64,000 bases of DNA from Bifidobacterium ruminantium DSM 6489 (GTDB taxonomy: Bacteria > Actinomycetota > Actinomycetes > Actinomycetales > Bifidobacteriaceae): assembly GCF_000770925.1 (NCBI RefSeq), contig NZ_JDTK01000002.1, forward strand, positions 124,001 through 188,000, in the 5' to 3' direction. Under the pieces are notes generated by a model, which had not been told where the DNA came from, ran no database searches, and was given only the letters and a program-made list of their open reading frames with translations. Positions 45,662 through 54,267 of this stretch are shown in pieces. The first letter of the stretch is position 1; each line of letters opens with the position of its first letter. A program made the translations under genes and the position numbers.

Positions 45662-46816
45662 CTAGGCGCGGGCTTCGTAGCGACGGGTGTAGAGCACCAG
45701 CAGGATGACGGCGAGCAGGCTGATCGGCGCGCCTGCGATGCCGGTGAAATGGTAATTCATCGCCGTCGCGGTCAGTGCCGCTCCGCCGACGATGGAACCG
45801 ATCGCATTGCCGAAATTGAAGGCGATTTGTACGGCGGCACCGGCAATCAGCTCGCCGCCGCCTTCGCCCGCCTGCACCATCAGCAGTTGCTGTGGCGATG
45901 AATTGAAGAACAGCGCGAAACCGATGATGAACGTCAGCAACGCGGTGGTCGCATGATTGCCGGGCAACAGGAAGACCAGCAACAGTCCGCACAAGGCGAT
46001 GCCGTGCGATAGCGCCGCGGTCGCGCCCGCCTTCCACAGGTCGGTCAGCCTGCCGCCCACGATGCCGCCGACCACCATGCCGAGGCCGGCGAGCACCATC
46101 AGCATCGGCACCATCGTCGCCGACCATCCGCCGGTTTTCTGCAACCACGGCGACACGTAGCTCCACCAGCAGAAGATGCCCGAATTGCCGAAGAACACGG
46201 CCAGCAGAATCAGCCACGGGCCGGGATGGGTGAGGAAGCGGAACTGCCCCTTGATGCCGGCGTCCTTGATCGGATCGATGGACGGCACCCACGAAATCAC
46301 CACGACGATCGTCATAAGCGCCCAGGCGGCCAGAATCGCAAACGCCAGCCGCCAGGACATCGCCTCGGCGAGCAACGTTCCCGCGGGCACGCCCAGCATG
46401 TTGGCCACCGTCTGGCCCATCACCATCATGGACACGGATTGCGCCTCCTTGCCCTTGTCGGCAAGCGTTTTGGCGATCGGCGTGGCCGTGCCGAAGAACG
46501 CGCCATGCGGCAGGCCGGAAATGAAACGCGCCACCAGCAGCATCGGCGAGCAGAAGGAGACGGCGCTGAGCGTGTTGCCGACCAACGCGATGGCCATGAA
46601 CAGGATGATGAGATGCTTCGGCGGCACCTTGCGGCCGAACACCAGGATCAGTGTGCCGATACACACGCCGATGGCGTATGCGGAGATGTAATGGCCGGCC
46701 GCGGGAATGCTGACATGCATGGCGGTGGCCGTCTGGGGCAGGATGCCCATCATCACGAATTCGGCGGCGCCGAGGATGAGGGCGCCGGAGGCCAGCGCCA
46801 GAATGCTTCTCTTCAT
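45662..46816 (-). CDS. MFS transporter (AraJ/DHA1-like)
   Basis: A 384-residue major facilitator with about 12 helices. MKRSILALASGALILGAAEF and VMMGILPQTATAMHVS are typical of the AraJ/YdhP group of drug and sugar efflux proteins. GLPHGAFFGTATPIAKTLAD carries a further motif of the group, and GGRLTDLW is the loop 8-9 motif. Substrate unknown. AAGGAA precedes the ATG. The gene is bracketed on both sides by pairs of 40-bp palindromes and is not clearly operonic with its neighbours. Confidence 0.9.
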   Translation of the reverse strand: MKRSILALASGALILGAAEFVMMGILPQTATAMHVSIPAAGHYISAYAIGVCIGTLILVFGRKVPPKHLIILFMAIALVGNTLSAVSFCSPMLLVARFISGLPHGAFFGTATPIAKTLADKGKEAQSVSMMVMGQTVANMLGVPAGTLLAEAMSWRLAFAILAAWALMTIVVVISWVPSIDPIKDAGIKGQFRFLTHPGPWLILLAVFFGNSGIFCWWSYVSPWLQKTGGWSATMVPMLMVLAGLGMVVGGIVGGRLTDLWKAGATAALSHGIALCGLLLVFLLPGNHATTALLTFIIGFALFFNSSPQQLLMVQAGEGGGELIAGAAVQIAFNFGNAIGSIVGGAALTATAMNYHFTGIAGAPISLLAVILLVLYTRRYEARA

Positions 46817-46841
46817 GGGGATTCCTTATTTTGGATTGTCC

Positions 46842-46933
46842 GCCGAACCAGCACTTGGATGGTGCCAAGCGTCGGTTCGATATTGCGATTCCCGCGAAAC
46901 CGACGGTGAGACGGTGCCAAGCGTCGGTTTGAT
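46842..46933. repeat. Pair of phased 40-bp palindromes upstream of the MFS gene
   Basis: Units at 46842-46881 and 46894-46933 share the arms GAACC/GAAACCGAC and GCGTCGGTTtGAT with the pair downstream of the MFS gene. They have the same 40-bp unit, 12-bp spacer and 52-bp period. They lie just before the MFS ribosome-binding site, in its likely promoter region. Confidence 0.75.
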
Positions 46934-46944
46934 GGAAAGGCAAA

Positions 46945-46972
46945 GAAAAAGGCGGAACCGAAGTTCCGCCTT
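46945..46972 (-). terminator. Terminator of tRNA-Pro(CGG)
   Basis: On the minus strand, GGCGGAAC-TTCG-GTTCCGCC is followed by TTTTTC. It lies just after the tRNA and just outside the palindromes. Confidence 0.92.
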
Positions 46973-46977
46973 AGTTG

Positions 46978-47051
<74 letters not shown>

Positions 47052-47146
47052 TTTGGCAACAGTTGGTTATGTTACACGATTGCGCGGTGCTTGCAAATAC
47101 GGCGTGTCGCGTGTTGTGTAGTGGCTTCTCGGTACACTGTTGGCTT

Positions 47147-48826
47147 ATGACTGAGACCAATGAATCCCAAGAAAACCAGAATGAGGACGAGGCTGCGGTC
47201 CCCACTATGACCACGGTGGAACGCGCCGAAATGCTGCTGCAGCAGGATGCTGCGATTCGCGCCAAGATCAACGACGGCGCCACTTTGGACGAGGCCGTGG
47301 ACCCGTCCAACAAGGAATTCGGCCCGCTGGCCCACCCGGAGCAGGTGCAGATGCGTGTGGCCAAGCGCGCCATGATGCTCAAGGAAGGCATCCAGCCGTA
47401 CCCGGTGACCCTCGACGTCACCGCCACCATCGAAGAGGTCCGCGCCAAGTACGACGGCAAGCTCGAAGCGGGCGACGAGACCGAGGACGTGGTCGGCATC
47501 GCCGGCCGTGTGCTGTTCCTGCGCAACGCGGGCGGCCTGTGCTTCGTGCAGCTGTCCGCCGGCGATGGCACCAAGATCCAGGGCATGATCTCCAAGAAGG
47601 AGATTGGCGCCGACTCTCTGAAGCAGTTCAAGCAGCTGGTCGACTTGGGCGACCACCTGTTCATCAAGGGCCGAGTGATCGCCTCCAAAACCGGCGAACT
47701 GTCCGTGTTCGCCACCGAATGGGCAATCGCCGCCAAGGCGCTGCAGCCGCTGCCGGCGCTGCACAAGGACCTGAACGAGGACACTCGCACCCGCAAGCCG
47801 TACATCGGCATGATCGCGGACGAGAAGATCCGCAACATGGTGCGCAACCGTTCCAAGGCCGTCGCCTCCCTGCGCAAGACCTTCGCCGACCATGACTTCC
47901 TCGAGGTCGAGACCCCGATGCTGCAGACCGTGCACGGCGGCGCCGCGGCCCGTCCGTTCACCACGCATATGAACGCCTTCGACTTGGACCTCTACCTGCG
48001 CATCGCGCCGGAACTGTTCCTGAAGCGTTGCCTCGTCGGTGGCATCGACCGCGTGTTCGAAATCAACCGCGACTTCCGCAACGAGGGCGTCGACGCCACC
48101 CACGCCCCGGAATTCACCATGGTCGAGGCATACCAGGCCTACGGCGACTATGACACCATCGGCGCGCTCGTCAAGCAGCTCGTGCAGGACACTGCCATGG
48201 ACGTGTTCGGCAGCCACAAGGTGACGCTGCTGGACGGCACCGAATACGATTTCGGCGGCGAATGGAAGACCATCAGCATGTACGACTCCCTTTCCAAGGC
48301 CCTGGGCGAGGAAATCGTGCCGAACGGCGGTCCGGACAACCCCGGCACCTCCGTGGAGCACTTGGGCGAGATCGCCGACAAGCTCGGCGTGGAACGCGAC
48401 GACGTGGAGAACCACGGCAAGCTCGTCGAACACCTGTGGGAGCACTTCTACGAGGACAAGCTGTACGAGCCGACCTTCGTGCGCGACTTCCCGGTCGAGA
48501 CCTCCCCGCTGGTCAAGGGCCACCGTTCCAAGGCCGGCGTGGTCGAGAAGTGGGATCTGTACGTGCGCGGCTTCGAACTGGCCACCGGCTACTCCGAGCT
48601 CAACGACCCGGTCGTGCAGCGCGAACGCTTCGTGGCCCAGGCCAAGGACGCGCTCGCCGGTGACGAGGAGGCCTGCGATATCGATGAGGACTTCCTGGAG
48701 GCCCTCGGCGTGGGCATGCCTCCGGCAGGCGGTATGGGCATGGGCATCGACCGACTGCTCATCGCACTGACCGGCGCCACCATCCGCGAGACCATCACCT
48801 TCCCGCTTGTCAAACCGCTGAATTGA
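47147..48826 (+). CDS. lysS: Lysyl-tRNA synthetase (class II)
   Basis: Charges tRNA-Lys. The 559-residue protein has an OB-fold anticodon-binding domain (VVGIAGRVLFLRNAGGLCFV) and class II motifs: motif 2 RNEGVDATHAPEFTMVEAYQ and motif 3 GMPPAGGMGMGIDRLLIAL. An N-terminal extension of about 50 residues is acidic. TACACT at 47133-47138 ends 8 nt before the ATG and there is no SD, so it is a leaderless candidate. Three hairpins follow the stop codon. Confidence 0.97.
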   Translation: MTETNESQENQNEDEAAVPTMTTVERAEMLLQQDAAIRAKINDGATLDEAVDPSNKEFGPLAHPEQVQMRVAKRAMMLKEGIQPYPVTLDVTATIEEVRAKYDGKLEAGDETEDVVGIAGRVLFLRNAGGLCFVQLSAGDGTKIQGMISKKEIGADSLKQFKQLVDLGDHLFIKGRVIASKTGELSVFATEWAIAAKALQPLPALHKDLNEDTRTRKPYIGMIADEKIRNMVRNRSKAVASLRKTFADHDFLEVETPMLQTVHGGAAARPFTTHMNAFDLDLYLRIAPELFLKRCLVGGIDRVFEINRDFRNEGVDATHAPEFTMVEAYQAYGDYDTIGALVKQLVQDTAMDVFGSHKVTLLDGTEYDFGGEWKTISMYDSLSKALGEEIVPNGGPDNPGTSVEHLGEIADKLGVERDDVENHGKLVEHLWEHFYEDKLYEPTFVRDFPVETSPLVKGHRSKAGVVEKWDLYVRGFELATGYSELNDPVVQRERFVAQAKDALAGDEEACDIDEDFLEALGVGMPPAGGMGMGIDRLLIALTGATIRETITFPLVKPLN

Positions 48827-49010
48827 GCAAAGCTCAATTCATATCGGTTTGACGCGAGCCGCGGCATCCCGCTTGGCAGGATGCCGCCCGAGGAGAAGAA
48901 CAGTCCTGTGGACTGTTCTCCGACGAAGGTATCCGCTTGCCGCCGGAGCCATCCTTAAAAAATAAAAGAGCAATTACTAAAGGGCGTTCCCAATACGGGA
49001 GCGCCCTTTT
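48821..49010 (+). terminator. Series of hairpins and terminator after lysS
   Basis: Three stems follow each other: AATTGAGC/GCTCAATT at the stop codon, GGCATCC/GGATGCC at about 48862-48888, and GGAGAAGAACAGTCC/GGACTGTTCTCC at about 48891-48922. A final hairpin AGGGCG/CGCCCT with TTTT at 48980-49010 is the probable terminator. Confidence 0.7.
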
Positions 49011-49057
49011 GCATACCCTCGCACACTCTCGCACACCCAACATCTAACATGAGATTC

Positions 49058-50131
49058 ATGGAAATATCGGCTTGGATTCGCGGCGCTCGCCTGAAAACCC
49101 TGCCGCTGGCGATCGCCCCAGTGGTTATCGGGGCCGCGCTGTCGTGGCGGGGCGTGTTTCTTTACTCGCAGGGTGGCGATATATGGCATGAGCCGTGTCC
49201 GTTCTTCGGCGGGCAGCATGACTTGAGCGAATTGAAATTCGGCTCGCTGGTCGGCGAATGCCAGCGTTCCGCAGGCTGGTTCATCTTGGTGGCGGTGCTG
49301 TGCGGTTGCGTGGCGTTGTTCCTGCAGGTCGCCGCGAATTTCGCGAACGACTATTCCGACGGCATACGTGGCACCGACGAGGGGCGTGCCGTCGATTCCG
49401 CACGGTCATTTGCAAAAACACCATCCGCGGAATCGACTTCGACTCCGGAAATGCTTCCGGCATCGCAGCCCCAGCATGGCCCGGCCCGCCTCGTCGCATC
49501 CGGCGTGAATCCGAAGAAAGTACTGGCCGCGGCCGGAATCAACGCGCTGATCGCCTGCCTGTGCGGTCTGGCCGTTATTGCGTTGACCGGTTATTGGTGG
49601 TTCATCCTGGTCGGCGTCGCCTGCCTTGTGGCCGGGTGGTGTTACGTCGGCGGCAAACACCCCTATGGCTACCACTACTTGGGCGAGATATTCGTCTTCG
49701 TCTTCTTCGGCCTGGTCGCCACCTGCGGCACGATGTTCGCCCTGACCGGCACAGTCTCCCTAAGCGGAGTTCTCGGTGGCGCGAACGTCGGTTTTATCGC
49801 CGTCGCGGTCCTGTGCGTCAACAACTTGCGTGACATCGAATCCGACCGCGAACACGGCAAACACACGTGGATGACCGCCTTGGGCCGGCGCAACGGTACC
49901 GTATTCACAATCGTGCTGCTGGCCGCTGCCATACTGCTGGCTGTCGCGTATGCCAAGCTGCAATCGGCGTGCACGATCCCGACAATCATCATGCTGGCGA
50001 TCACCTGCGCGATATGCGCTGCTGTAGCCGTCGCAATCGCAAGAAAACACTACGGCAAAGCACTGCCGCTCTGCACATTCGCCTCGCTGGCGCTCGCCGC
50101 CGCATTTGTCGCGACGGTGGCATTCGCTTGA
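49058..50131 (+). CDS. menA: 1,4-dihydroxy-2-naphthoate polyprenyltransferase-like protein (UbiA family)
   Basis: A 357-residue integral membrane prenyltransferase. The prenyl-diphosphate motif ANFANDYSDGIRGTD is at about residues 88-102 and the second Asp-rich motif VNNLRDIESDREHGKHTWM is near 260. About nine helices are present. It resembles MenA, which prenylates dihydroxynaphthoate in menaquinone synthesis. No other menaquinone gene is in the window and bifidobacteria usually lack the full pathway, so its role is open. TAACAT at 49045-49050 ends 7 nt before ATG 49058; ATG 49049 is an alternative start. Confidence 0.88.
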   Translation: MEISAWIRGARLKTLPLAIAPVVIGAALSWRGVFLYSQGGDIWHEPCPFFGGQHDLSELKFGSLVGECQRSAGWFILVAVLCGCVALFLQVAANFANDYSDGIRGTDEGRAVDSARSFAKTPSAESTSTPEMLPASQPQHGPARLVASGVNPKKVLAAAGINALIACLCGLAVIALTGYWWFILVGVACLVAGWCYVGGKHPYGYHYLGEIFVFVFFGLVATCGTMFALTGTVSLSGVLGGANVGFIAVAVLCVNNLRDIESDREHGKHTWMTALGRRNGTVFTIVLLAAAILLAVAYAKLQSACTIPTIIMLAITCAICAAVAVAIARKHYGKALPLCTFASLALAAAFVATVAFA

Positions 50132-50239
50132 GCCCGACTGCAAACGTCCGTGCAACGGAATGAAAATTGTTTCATGACCGTAACCGAATAATCGTCATCA
50201 TCGGTTGTGTTGGCCGCACAAGGCGGTAGACTGGCAACT

Positions 50240-50980
50240 ATGACTTACAAACTAGTACTGCTCCGTCATGGACAGAGCGCATGGAATAAAACCAATCAGT
50301 TCACCGGCTGGGTCGATGTCCCGCTGACCGAGCAGGGTGTCGAGGAAGCCAAGAACGGTGGCCGCCTGCTCAAGGAGAAGAACGTCCTTCCGGATATCGT
50401 CTTCACTTCGATGCTGCGTCGCGCCATCAACACCGCCAACTACGCGCTGGACGAGGCCGATCGCCTGTGGATCCCCGTCAAGCGCAGCTGGCGTCTCAAC
50501 GAGCGTCACTACGGCGCTCTGCAGGGCAAGAACAAGACCGCCATCCGCGAAGAGTATGGCGACGAGAAGTTCATGCTGTGGCGTCGTTCCTACGCCACCC
50601 CGCCGCCGGACATCAATCCGGACGACGAGTACGCGCAGAACCATGATCCGCGCTACACCGGCGATCCGGTTCCGGAAGCCGAATGCCTGGCCGATGTGGT
50701 CAAGCGCGTTGAGCCGTACTTCAAGTCCGACATCGAGCCGGAGCTGAAGGCCGGCAAGACCGTTCTGATCGCCGCCCACGGCAACAGCCTGCGCGCCATC
50801 GTGAAGATGCTTGACAACCTCTCCGAAGAGGAGATCGCCAAGGTCAACATCCCGACCGCAATGCCGCTGCTGTACGAGCTGGACGAGAACTTCAAACCGA
50901 TCAAGCCGCGTGGCGAGTACCTGGATCCGGAAGCCGCAGCTGCCGGTGCCGCCGCTGTCGCCGCCCAGGGCCAGAAGTGA
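50240..50980 (+). CDS. gpmA: 2,3-bisphosphoglycerate-dependent phosphoglycerate mutase
   Basis: Interconverts 3- and 2-phosphoglycerate in glycolysis. The 246-residue protein has the phospho-His motif [18 protein letters not shown], the second catalytic region [15 protein letters not shown] and [16 protein letters not shown]. The last 15 residues are Ala-rich. TAGACT at 50227-50232 ends 7 nt before ATG 50240 with TTGTGT 16 bp further upstream and no SD, a clean leaderless promoter candidate. Confidence 0.97.
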   Translation: MTYKLVLLRHGQSAWNKTNQFTGWVDVPLTEQGVEEAKNGGRLLKEKNVLPDIVFTSMLRRAINTANYALDEADRLWIPVKRSWRLNERHYGALQGKNKTAIREEYGDEKFMLWRRSYATPPPDINPDDEYAQNHDPRYTGDPVPEAECLADVVKRVEPYFKSDIEPELKAGKTVLIAAHGNSLRAIVKMLDNLSEEEIAKVNIPTAMPLLYELDENFKPIKPRGEYLDPEAAAAGAAAVAAQGQK

Positions 50981-51034
50981 GTTCGCTGCGATTGATACGC
51001 GGGCTATCGCGTTCAGTCGCATGAAACGCATATG

Positions 51035-51075
51035 AAAAGGTAGGAATCCACAGTACGTGGGTTCCCACCTTTTTA
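51035..51075 (+). terminator. Rho-independent terminator after gpmA
   Basis: AAAAGGTAGGAATCCAC pairs with GTGGGTTCCCACCTTTTT with a short AGTAC loop, ending in T residues. It may also serve the convergent oleate hydratase gene. Confidence 0.88.
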
Positions 51076-51192
51076 CGTCCGGCGCCTTTGTCGGAATGCC
51101 GCGCTCGTCTGACGTTCGCCTGCCGTGCCGTCCGTCGTGCACAATTCGAAATATCGAAATGCGCGCGACGGACGGACGCTATCGCAATCGGC

Positions 51193-53073
51193 TCAGATCA
51201 CGCCGTATTCTTTGAGCAGCTTCGGCACATCCGTGGAATCCAGCTTCTTCAGGACCTGCTTCAGCAGTGTCTTCTCGACGATATTGAGGTTCATGTCGGT
51301 GATCGGCTTGCCGTCGCGCAGCATCACCGTGGCGTTGAGCAGGTCGCGTATGTCGTAGACCGAGCCCCACACCTCGGGTACGCCGCGATCCACATCGCAC
51401 AGTGTGTATACGGCCTCCATGCCGGTGCGCATCGAATATTCGGTGGTGAAGATCGTGTCGCGCGGGGTTTCCGCGAATTGGCCGAGGAACGCGAAGTTCA
51501 CCGCGCCGTCCGGCACCACGTCGGGCCGGTCGCCGGCGGATCGTGGCATGAAGAACGCGTCGATGTACGGCATCATCACTGGTATGGTGTTGGCGTGGTT
51601 GCTGGCCAGATCCTCGATCTTGTCGGTCGGCACGCCCATATGGTAGAGCCATTCGGCGCAAATCTCCTCGCCGGTGCATTCCCGCATCGGCTTCTTCACG
51701 TAATTGCCGGGCTTGTCCGGGAACAGGCCGTACACCCATACGCACAGCTGGTCCTTCGGCTGGTCCCGGAACTGCTGCTGGCGGTTGAGCGTCCAACTCA
51801 TCAGCCAATTGGAATCCTCCACGGTGACGATGCCTCCCGTCACCACATGACCGGTGAACGGATCGCGCTTGCAGATCTTCTGGATGTACGGCGGAATCTC
51901 CATGTCAAGCGTGGTGACGGTGGCGCTCATCCACTTCGAATGCTCCGGATCGGAGCAGAACACGTCCGGGTGTCCGAAGCTTGGATCCTGTGCTGCGATG
52001 CGACGCCACATGTCCCATCCACCGCCGGGCTTGATGTCCGGCGTCCAAGCCGCGGCCGTGGTCTGCGAACCCATGGAGGAGTTCTCCACGCAGCCGCCGT
52101 TGGTGATGAACACCAGGTCATTATCGGTCAGGTCGATGCTGCGGGACGTGCCGTCGGCTTCGGTCAGGTCGATGCGCGTGGCCGCCTTCTTGGTCGGCGA
52201 GCTGTAGGGATTGCGTGGATAGGCACCGTATTCGGCCTGCTTCCTGAGAATCGTATCCTGACCGGTTTCAGTGCGTTGACGCACGGGACCCATGCCTCCG
52301 CCGATGGCGAATGCGATGTTCTCCACCTTCACGTTGTAGTGGAACTGCACGCCGAAGCTTTCCAGATACTTGATCATCGGTAGGATCATCGACTCGTACT
52401 GGTTGTAGCGGGTGAAACGCAGCGCGCTGAAATCGGGCAGGCCGCCGATGTGGTGGATGTAACGGCGGATGTACAGCTTCATTTCCAATGCGCTATGCCA
52501 GTTCTCGAAGGCGAACATGGTGCGCCAGTACATCCAGAAGTTCGAATTGAACACCTCGTCGTCGAAGAAGTCGGAAATCTTCTTGCCGTACAGCTCCTCG
52601 TCCGGCGTGAAGAACAGCTTCATGATCTCCATCGCGGCCTTGTCGGAAAGCGCAAACTTGCCGTTCGTGCCGCCGTCGGCGCCGCGGGCCTTGGTGGAGC
52701 GGCACAGCGAGAAGTTCGGATCCTCCTTGTTGAGCCAGTAGTACTCATCCAATACGGAAACGCCCTCGGTCTCGATGGAGGGGATGGAACGGAACAGATC
52801 CCACATCACTTCGAAATGGTTGTCCATCTCACGTCCGCCGCGCATCACATAGCCCAGTCCCGGGATGTTCGCGCCATCGCAGGCGCCGCCGGGGATCGCG
52901 TCCTTCTCGAACACATGGATGTGGCTGCCGGGCATCTGCGCGTCGCGTACCAGATAGCAGGCCGCGCTCAGGGCGGCAAGTCCGGTGCCGATGATGTAGG
53001 CGTTCTTGTCGTCGATTCCCTCGGGCTTCTTCGGCCGGGCGACCGCTTCGTAATTGCCGTTGGAATAGTACAT
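51193..53073 (-). CDS. Oleate hydratase (67-kDa myosin-cross-reactive antigen family)
   Basis: FAD-dependent hydratase that converts oleate and linoleate to 10-hydroxy fatty acids; in bifidobacteria and lactobacilli it is linked to fatty-acid detoxification. The 626-residue protein begins MYYSNGNYEAVARPKKPEGI, then the FAD-binding AYIIGTGLAALSAACYLVRD, HVFEKDAIPGGACDG and the conserved MRGGREMDNHFEVMWDLF. ATG 53073 follows AAAGGAGGAAG; the frame stays open upstream through a repeat array but has no homology there. Same orientation as phoU but separated by 319 bp. Confidence 0.95.
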   Translation of the reverse strand: MYYSNGNYEAVARPKKPEGIDDKNAYIIGTGLAALSAACYLVRDAQMPGSHIHVFEKDAIPGGACDGANIPGLGYVMRGGREMDNHFEVMWDLFRSIPSIETEGVSVLDEYYWLNKEDPNFSLCRSTKARGADGGTNGKFALSDKAAMEIMKLFFTPDEELYGKKISDFFDDEVFNSNFWMYWRTMFAFENWHSALEMKLYIRRYIHHIGGLPDFSALRFTRYNQYESMILPMIKYLESFGVQFHYNVKVENIAFAIGGGMGPVRQRTETGQDTILRKQAEYGAYPRNPYSSPTKKAATRIDLTEADGTSRSIDLTDNDLVFITNGGCVENSSMGSQTTAAAWTPDIKPGGGWDMWRRIAAQDPSFGHPDVFCSDPEHSKWMSATVTTLDMEIPPYIQKICKRDPFTGHVVTGGIVTVEDSNWLMSWTLNRQQQFRDQPKDQLCVWVYGLFPDKPGNYVKKPMRECTGEEICAEWLYHMGVPTDKIEDLASNHANTIPVMMPYIDAFFMPRSAGDRPDVVPDGAVNFAFLGQFAETPRDTIFTTEYSMRTGMEAVYTLCDVDRGVPEVWGSVYDIRDLLNATVMLRDGKPITDMNLNIVEKTLLKQVLKKLDSTDVPKLLKEYGVI

Positions 53074-53392
53074 GACTTCCTCCTTTGGACGTCGCTGGGC
53101 ACTATTGTGCCGCGTCGTTGGGCGCAAGTATACGGGCATGAACTGGACGCGATGTCTAATTTTGTGGATGTCGGAGGAATTTCGCTTATAGGTGGCGGAT
53201 TTCGCTTGTGTGCGAAAGTGATTTTGCCTATATGTGGCAGATTTTCTTTGCAAAAGGTTGTTCGGGGGTGAGAAATTTACCCCCTTGGGATGTTTTGTCC
53301 GAAGCTATCTGCCACATATAAGCGAAATGGGTGGCTTCCAAACGGAAACCACCCATCTCGTCAAGGAAAATGCAAGAAAAGGAGAGGCTCAA
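53074..53392. repeat. Intergenic tandem 20-22-bp repeats between phoU and the oleate hydratase gene
   Basis: Consecutive units start at 53159, 53179, 53199, 53221 and 53241, each beginning ATTTTG or ATTTCG. The best pair is ATTTCGCTTATAGGTGGCGG and ATTTTGCCTATATGTGGCAG. An inverted copy, ATCTGCCACATATAAGCGAA, begins at 53307. A GC-rich hairpin at 53327-53356 (ATGGGTGGCTTCC with GGAAACCACCCAT) follows and may end phoU. No gene seen. Confidence 0.7.
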
Positions 53393-54073
53393 TCAGTCGA
53401 TGTCGGTGCCTTCGTCGCGGGTCGGCTCCTTGGACGGGTCGAAGCCGGAGACGATGAACACGACGCGACGGGCCGCGGAAACGGCGTGGTCGCCAAGACG
53501 CTCCATGAAACGGCCGATCAGCACCACGTCGATAAGCTGCTGGTTGGTGCCCGACCAGGTTTCGGACTGCGCCAGTTCGAAGGTCTTCTTGTGCAGGGCG
53601 TCGAGCTTGTCGTCGTTGAGGATGATCTCCTCGGCCGTCTTGGTGTCGCGGTCGGAGAGCATGGAAGTCATCTGGTCGGCCACATTATCCAGGAACGCCT
53701 GCATTTCCGCGAACAGCGGCTGTGCCTCGGCCGGCAGTGGGGAGGCCGGATAGGTGCGGCGGGCCGCTTCGGCGATATGGCGGGCCAGATCGCCCATGCG
53801 CTCGAAGGTGGCGGCCAGACGCAGCGTGGAAACGACCACGCGCAGGTCGGTGGCCACCGGGCTCTGCTTGGCCAGCAGCTTCACGCACTGGTCGATGACG
53901 CTGGATTCGAGGGCGTCGATTTCGATGTCTCCGTCGATGACCGCCTGGGCCGCTTCGAGATTCTGGTTGATCAACGCGTCGCCGGCGCCGTTGATCGCCT
54001 TGCGGACGTCCTGCACCATGCGGTCGAGGTCATCGGCGACAGCCTTGAGCTCTTCGTTGAAAATAACGCGCAT
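53393..54073 (-). CDS. phoU: Phosphate transport system regulatory protein PhoU
   Basis: PhoU dampens Pst/Pho phosphate signalling. The 226-residue protein consists of two helical-bundle repeats with the typical metal-binding motifs: DIEIDALESSVIDQC with AATFERMGDLARHIAE in the first, and LDALHKKTFEL with IGRFMERLGDHAVSAAR in the second. Start at ATG 54073 (MRVIFNEELKAV) after AAAGGC. It is divergent from a SenX3-like kinase gene, as in mycobacteria, but no pst genes are in the window. Confidence 0.95.
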   Translation of the reverse strand: MRVIFNEELKAVADDLDRMVQDVRKAINGAGDALINQNLEAAQAVIDGDIEIDALESSVIDQCVKLLAKQSPVATDLRVVVSTLRLAATFERMGDLARHIAEAARRTYPASPLPAEAQPLFAEMQAFLDNVADQMTSMLSDRDTKTAEEIILNDDKLDALHKKTFELAQSETWSGTNQQLIDVVLIGRFMERLGDHAVSAARRVVFIVSGFDPSKEPTRDEGTDID

Positions 54074-54267
54074 ATGCTTGCCTTTCAAATGCTTCACGTA
54101 TGTTGGTATCAGGTTCGGATATAGCCTTTTCCAAGTGTATTAGGTAAACGGCGGCTCCGCATGCGTCGAACGTGTTGTTCCGTCAAAGTTCACCCGTGCG
54201 TTCACCCTGCGTTCACGAACGCGCGGAGCCGTCCACGGGCATGTCCGGATTATGCGAGAATGAAGGC

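Noticed and set aside
45282-46943. Upstream continuation of the hydrolase reading frame across the MFS gene and repeats.
   Set aside because: The frame is merely open; the continued translation is low complexity and antisense or out of frame to the well-supported MFS gene. The hydrolase signal anchor at 45281 marks the true start.
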